Assembly (NCBI GenBank): GCA_964457455.1
Contig: CAYWJN010000031.1
Location: 1 to 26,034, forward strand
Direction: 5' to 3'
DNA: 26,034 nucleotides
DNA from: JABMPU01 sp964457455
GTDB lineage: Bacteria > Cloacimonadota > Cloacimonadia > Cloacimonadales > TCS61
The notes beneath the pieces were generated by a model, which saw nothing but the letters and a program-made list of their open reading frames with translations, was not told where the DNA came from and did not search any database. This document shows, one piece after another, positions 22,342 through 26,034 of this stretch. Positions within the stretch are counted from its first letter, which is position 1. Each line of letters starts with the position of its first letter. Both the position numbers and the translations under genes were made by a program.

Positions 22342-25300
22342 ATGAAATTATCAGAAAATGCAAAAAGAGTTTTGGAGAGAAGATATTTCCAACAAGATGA
22401 AAATGGAAAACCGATTGAAAACTGGAAAAAAATGATTTTCAGAGTTGCGAAAAATATCGGTAACGGAGACCCTGAAAAAGAAAAAAAATATTTCAAATTG
22501 ATGAACTCCTGTTATTTCCTGCCCAATTCTCCCACTTTGATGAACGCAGGAAATGACCTGCAGCAACTTTCTGCTTGTTTTGTGCTGCCAATCGAAGATA
22601 GTATGGAAAGTATTTTCAATAGTATAAAAAATGCTGCTTTGATACATAAAAGTGGTGGTGGAACCGGTTTCAGCTTCAGCAACTTGCGGGAAAAAAATTC
22701 TAGAGTGCAAAGCACAAATGGCGTTTCCAGTGGACCAATCACTTTTCTAAAAGCTTTCAACGCTGCCACAGATGCTGTGAAACAAGGTGGAACCAGACGC
22801 GGCGCAAATATGGCAATTCTGAATGTTGACCATCCCCAGATTTTGGAGTTTATCACCTGCAAAGAAGACCCTTCGGAATTGACGAATTTCAATATCAGCG
22901 TGGGCATTACTGAAGATTTCATGAAAGCAGTTTATCTTGATGATGAATACGAACTAATCTCTCCTCATACAAAAAAAGTTACACAAAAACTGAAAGCACG
23001 AGATGTCTTTATTTTGATCGTGGAAATGGCTCATAAAAATGGTGAGCCCGGTATAATTTTTTTAGATCGAATCAACAAATTTAATCCCACTCCTCATATT
23101 GGAAAAATTGAAAGTACAAATCCGTGCTTCCATCCTGATACATTAATTTCTACAAAAAATGGTTTGGAAAAAATAAGTTCTCTTTTTGAGAAATATCGGA
23201 ATTCGGAATTCGATATTCTCACTGATGACAGAGTAAGAGAAAATGAAAAGCTCAGCGGAACAGCTTTTAGAACGGGACGAGTCGTTAAAACCGGCAGAAA
23301 AAAAGTTTTACAGATAAAACTGAATAATGGACAGAATTTAAAAGTAACCCACAATCACAAAATTCTTACAACAAAAGGATGGATTGAAGCAAAAAGCTTA
23401 ACAGATTTGGATAAAGTTTTAGTTCAATCCGGAAAAGGAAAATGGGCAAAAAAAGATAGCATTGGAAAAGACCTGGGATTATTTTTGGGATGGATAACAG
23501 GCGATGGATGGTTGTCCTCAGATGAAAAAGTTGTTGGATTAGTGTTTTCCGAAAATGAAAAATATATTTTGAAAAAGTTACAGAAAATAGAAGAAAATCA
23601 CGAGGGAGGAAAAGGCATAATTAACCAGCGAGAGAATAGTTGCTGGCAAATGCTTTTCAAAAGAAAAAAGTTTGTAGAAAAGATTATTGAAAGTGGTTTC
23701 AAAGCAAAAAGAGCTCCTGAAAAAAGAATCCCGAGAAAAATATTTACTTGTGCGGAAGAAACTGTTGCTGCTTATCTAAACGGTCTGTTCAGCTCTGATG
23801 GAACTGTAAATTTCATTGATGAAGCTCATCGCGATATCAGGCTGACTTCTTCTTCATATGAATTACTTCAGGATGTTCAGCTCCTTTTATTGAATTTCGG
23901 AATCTCTACAAACATTTACGAAAGAACCAAAACTAAGCAGACTTTATTTACTTACATTACGAAAGATGGAGAAAATAGAAAATATCAAAGCAAACCTTAT
24001 TTTGAATTAATCATAAATGGTAATAATCTTTGTCGATTTGTAGAAGTGATTGGAAATTTAATTCATAAAAAGAAAGACGATAAATTACAAAAAATTAATC
24101 GTAAATCTCGTAAGAATGAAAAATTTATAAAGACCGTAAAAGAAATTATTAAAGAAGGTGAAATTGAAGTTTATGATATCAAAGAAAGTGTAACTAATTC
24201 CTTGATTGCAAATGGTATAGTTGCTCACAATTGTGGCGAACAACCGCTGCTTCCGAATGAAGCTTGTAACCTGGGATCATTGAATTTAGCTGCAATGATA
24301 AAGCAGGAAAAAATTGATTGGAAGCTTCTAAAAAAAGTTGTACGAAAAAGCGTGGAATTTCTGGATGATGTGATTAATCAATCGAAATTTCCGCTTCCGG
24401 AAATCGAAAAAATGGTGAACGCAAATCGGAAGATCGGTTTGGGTTTGATGGGTTGGTCAGATTTATTGTTTATGCTCAGAACTCCGTATGATTGCGATGC
24501 TGCTGTGGAGCTTGCTGAAGAAATTATGGAATTTATCGATTTTCATTCCAAACAAAAATCTATGGAATTAGCTCAAAAGTTTGAAAGTTTCCCGAATTTC
24601 AAAGGCAGCATTTATAATAAAGGAAAATTGAAAAGAAATAATAAAAAACTGGATTGGAAGGAACTTTCAGATAAAATAATCAAAAACGGAATCCGAAACG
24701 CAACCACAACTACTATCGCTCCCACCGGCACTATAAGTATGATTGCAGATACTTCCAGTGGAATCGAACCTCAATTTTCCCTGGTTTACATCAAGAATGT
24801 GATGGATGGAGAAAAGCTCCTTTATGTAAATCCTATCTTTGAAAAAGCAATTCGTGAAGCTGGTTTATATTCCAAGGATTTGATGGAAAAAGTATCTGAA
24901 ACCGGAAGCATTTCCCATCTAAAAGAAATACCTGAAGAGCTGAAAAAAATCTTTGTTACTTCTCACGATATCAAACCGGAATGGCACATCAGGATGCAGG
25001 CAGCTTTTCAAAAATATACAGATAATGCAGTTTCCAAAACGATAAATTTCAAAAGAGATGCAACCAGAGAGGATATCAGGATGTCCTTTGAATTAGCTTT
25101 TGAACTTGGTTGTAAGGGCGTAACTGTCTATCGAGACGGCAGCCGCGAAAACCAAGTTCTTAATGTTGGCAGCAAAATTTCGGAAGAAGATAAATTAAAG
25201 GTCAGTCCACGCAAGAGACCACAAATTACTAATGGCGTCACACAAAAAATCGAAACCGGCTGTGGACATCTCTATGTTACCACAAATTCCGATGAAATCG

Positions 25301-25689
25301 GTGCATGTGAGGTTTTCACGCAGATGGGAAAAGTAGGTGGTTGTGCTTCTGCTCAATTGGAAGCAATTGGTAGATTGGTCTCTTTATGTTTGCGTTCCAA
25401 TGTTAAGATCGATTCAATTATTCATCAATTAAAAGGAATTCGCTGCCCTTCTCCCATGTGGCACAAAGGTGAAATGATCACCTCATGTTCAGATGGAATT
25501 GCAAAATCCCTGGAAAGCTTCCAGCAAATAGATAATGGAACGCAAAATCCAAACAAAGAAAATAAATCGGAAATTCCATCCACAAAAAGAAGATACAAAG
25601 CAAGCGGTATTTGCCCGGATTGCGGCAGCCAGATCGAACATAGTGAAGGATGTTTGAAGTGTAATTCCTGCGGCTGGTCTAAATGCTAA
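22342..25689 (+). CDS. nrdJ: Adenosylcobalamin-dependent (class II) ribonucleotide reductase with an intein
   Basis: GGAG at 22332-22335 sets the ATG at 22342. The precursor has 1115 residues, and 746 after removal of the 369-residue intein (262-630). There is no ATP cone. The redox cysteine is in LSACFVLP (Cys79). The active-site motif N-P-C-G-E is split by the intein: N260-P261, then C631-G632-E633 after splicing; the second redox cysteine is Cys642 in NEACNLGS. Barrel motifs NGVSSGPI, KQGGTRRGANMA and TIAPTGTISMIA are intact. The C-terminal TSCPD domain (GGCASAQLEAIGR) and zinc ribbon (CPDCG...CNSCGWSKC) fit NrdJ. It makes deoxyribonucleotides with B12 and works without oxygen, complementing NrdDG. 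Confidence 0.93.
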   Translation: MKLSENAKRVLERRYFQQDENGKPIENWKKMIFRVAKNIGNGDPEKEKKYFKLMNSCYFLPNSPTLMNAGNDLQQLSACFVLPIEDSMESIFNSIKNAALIHKSGGGTGFSFSNLREKNSRVQSTNGVSSGPITFLKAFNAATDAVKQGGTRRGANMAILNVDHPQILEFITCKEDPSELTNFNISVGITEDFMKAVYLDDEYELISPHTKKVTQKLKARDVFILIVEMAHKNGEPGIIFLDRINKFNPTPHIGKIESTNPCFHPDTLISTKNGLEKISSLFEKYRNSEFDILTDDRVRENEKLSGTAFRTGRVVKTGRKKVLQIKLNNGQNLKVTHNHKILTTKGWIEAKSLTDLDKVLVQSGKGKWAKKDSIGKDLGLFLGWITGDGWLSSDEKVVGLVFSENEKYILKKLQKIEENHEGGKGIINQRENSCWQMLFKRKKFVEKIIESGFKAKRAPEKRIPRKIFTCAEETVAAYLNGLFSSDGTVNFIDEAHRDIRLTSSSYELLQDVQLLLLNFGISTNIYERTKTKQTLFTYITKDGENRKYQSKPYFELIINGNNLCRFVEVIGNLIHKKKDDKLQKINRKSRKNEKFIKTVKEIIKEGEIEVYDIKESVTNSLIANGIVAHNCGEQPLLPNEACNLGSLNLAAMIKQEKIDWKLLKKVVRKSVEFLDDVINQSKFPLPEIEKMVNANRKIGLGLMGWSDLLFMLRTPYDCDAAVELAEEIMEFIDFHSKQKSMELAQKFESFPNFKGSIYNKGKLKRNNKKLDWKELSDKIIKNGIRNATTTTIAPTGTISMIADTSSGIEPQFSLVYIKNVMDGEKLLYVNPIFEKAIREAGLYSKDLMEKVSETGSISHLKEIPEELKKIFVTSHDIKPEWHIRMQAAFQKYTDNAVSKTINFKRDATREDIRMSFELAFELGCKGVTVYRDGSRENQVLNVGSKISEEDKLKVSPRKRPQITNGVTQKIETGCGHLYVTTNSDEIGACEVFTQMGKVGGCASAQLEAIGRLVSLCLRSNVKIDSIIHQLKGIRCPSPMWHKGEMITSCSDGIAKSLESFQQIDNGTQNPNKENKSEIPSTKRRYKASGICPDCGSQIEHSEGCLKCNSCGWSKC
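23125..24231 (+). other. Intein with LAGLIDADG homing endonuclease inside nrdJ
   Basis: The intein covers 369 residues. It begins with C1 in CFHPDTLIS (block A), has VTHNHKILTTKGW (block B, T-x-x-H) and ends in IVAHN before C+1 (block G with penultimate His and terminal Asn). Two dodecapeptide motifs of a LAGLIDADG endonuclease are present, LGLFLGWITGDGW and AAYLNGLFSSDGT, each with its acidic residue, so the homing enzyme may be active. The flanking exteins join as TNPCGEQPLLP, the conserved class II active-site motif. Splicing is needed before the reductase can work. Confidence 0.93.
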
Positions 25690-25748
25690 GAAGCTTTGGC
25701 TAATAAAGAACTTTCCGAAGCTTCTCCCAAAGAAATTCTTAGAATTAT

Positions 25749-25781
25749 AAACTTGTTAAGTTTTCAAAACTTAACAAGTTT
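25749..25781. terminator. 33-bp hairpin after nrdJ
   Basis: AAACTTGTTAAGTTTT and its exact complement are separated by one base. A run of T's lies 19 nt after it. A likely transcription end for nrdJ, or a mobile palindrome. Confidence 0.6.
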
Positions 25782-25813
25782 GCTGCAGGTTACAATCCAT
25801 TTTTTTTTTAATC

Positions 25814-25819
25814 TTGACA
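25814..25819 (+). promoter_or_regulatory. TTGACA -35-like hexamer before the last gene
   Basis: Part of a CTTGACA motif 76 nt upstream of the start at 25895; a TATTAT lies 26 nt after it, too far for a usual promoter. Confidence 0.3.
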
Positions 25820-25894
25820 TTATCATAAAGAAAAAACTTTTCTCTTATTATGTTTTTTGACTTTAATAAAAAATAGAAATAACGGAGGATAAGT

Positions 25895-26034
25895 ATGAGC
25901 AGAAATTACATTTTTTTTATGATTTTTTTTACAGTCTTTGCAGCATCATTATTAGCAGTAGAAACCGGTAATATCGCAGGTAAAATTTCTATTGGAGAAA
26001 CGAATGAACCTCTGGAAGGAGCTTCTGTTTATAT
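25895..26034 (+). CDS. Exported protein with carboxypeptidase-regulatory-like start, 3' end outside the window
   Basis: GGAGG at 25884-25888 precedes the ATG by 6 nt. Only 46 codons are in the window. They give a signal peptide (MSRNYIFFMIFFTVFAASLL) and then the start of a beta domain, GNIAGKISIGETNEPLEGAS, which resembles the CarboxypepD_reg-like domain found at the N-terminus of TonB-dependent receptors and other surface proteins in the FCB group. The full protein and its function cannot be judged. Confidence 0.65.
   Translation, partial: MSRNYIFFMIFFTVFAASLLAVETGNIAGKISIGETNEPLEGASVY

Overview
The window is AT-rich DNA from an anaerobic bacterium. The only ribonucleotide reductases seen are an oxygen-sensitive class III pair (nrdD/nrdG) and a class II B12-type enzyme (nrdJ). 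A secreted Kelch/choice-of-anchor protein ends in the FlgD-like C-terminal domain typical of secreted proteins in the FCB superphylum. The intergenic regions are dense in palindromic repeats. Together this suggests a Cloacimonadota-like or other FCB-group anaerobe. That placement is inference: there is no rRNA or other marker here, and no tRNA or CRISPR array was seen.

Layout: (1) 1-2865: the 3' part of a REP-associated tyrosine transposase (RAYT) with its REP unit, then a secreted Kelch protein whose C-terminal coding region has collected three kinds of repeat. (2) 3003-5084: a tight operon of a DUF2089 zinc-ribbon regulator, a DUF4097 beta-repeat protein and a small partner. All three carry a similar short helical 'G-K-L-T-x-D-E-A' module. 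(3) 5556-6698: an EnvC-like M23 protein with a degenerate metal site. (4) 6973-11509, minus strand: an accessory block with a short asparaginase-domain protein, a lipoprotein, a TIR-domain gene cut in two by an IS630 element, a DUF2442 protein and an unknown single-pass membrane protein. (5) 11947-15324: a Sua5/YrdC-LMW phosphatase fusion, a 107-116 bp tandem repeat array, an MltC-like lytic transglycosylase and a LiaF-like membrane protein. (6) 15435-17824: an overlapping operon of RNase HIII, gamma-carbonic anhydrase and a D-2-hydroxyacid dehydrogenase. (7) 17828-18657: a REP-flanked, disrupted second RAYT. (8) 18930-25689: nrdD-nrdG, then nrdJ with a 369-residue LAGLIDADG intein placed exactly at the predicted radical cysteine. 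(9) 25895-end: the start of an exported protein.

Two themes stand out. The first is envelope maintenance and stress: DUF4097/LiaF-like proteins, an EnvC-like amidase activator, a lytic transglycosylase and lipoproteins. The second is heavy colonisation by small mobile or palindromic DNA: RAYT/REP, IS630, an intein, nested palindromes, heptamer microsatellites and 107 bp palindromic tandem units. The clearest reconstructions are: the IS630 insertion, where removing the element and one TA copy restores a 283-codon TIR gene in frame; the RAYT pair, with about 34 differences in the first 257 bp and none in the next 196 bp through the REP unit; and removal of a 112-nt palindromic insert, which restores the second RAYT.
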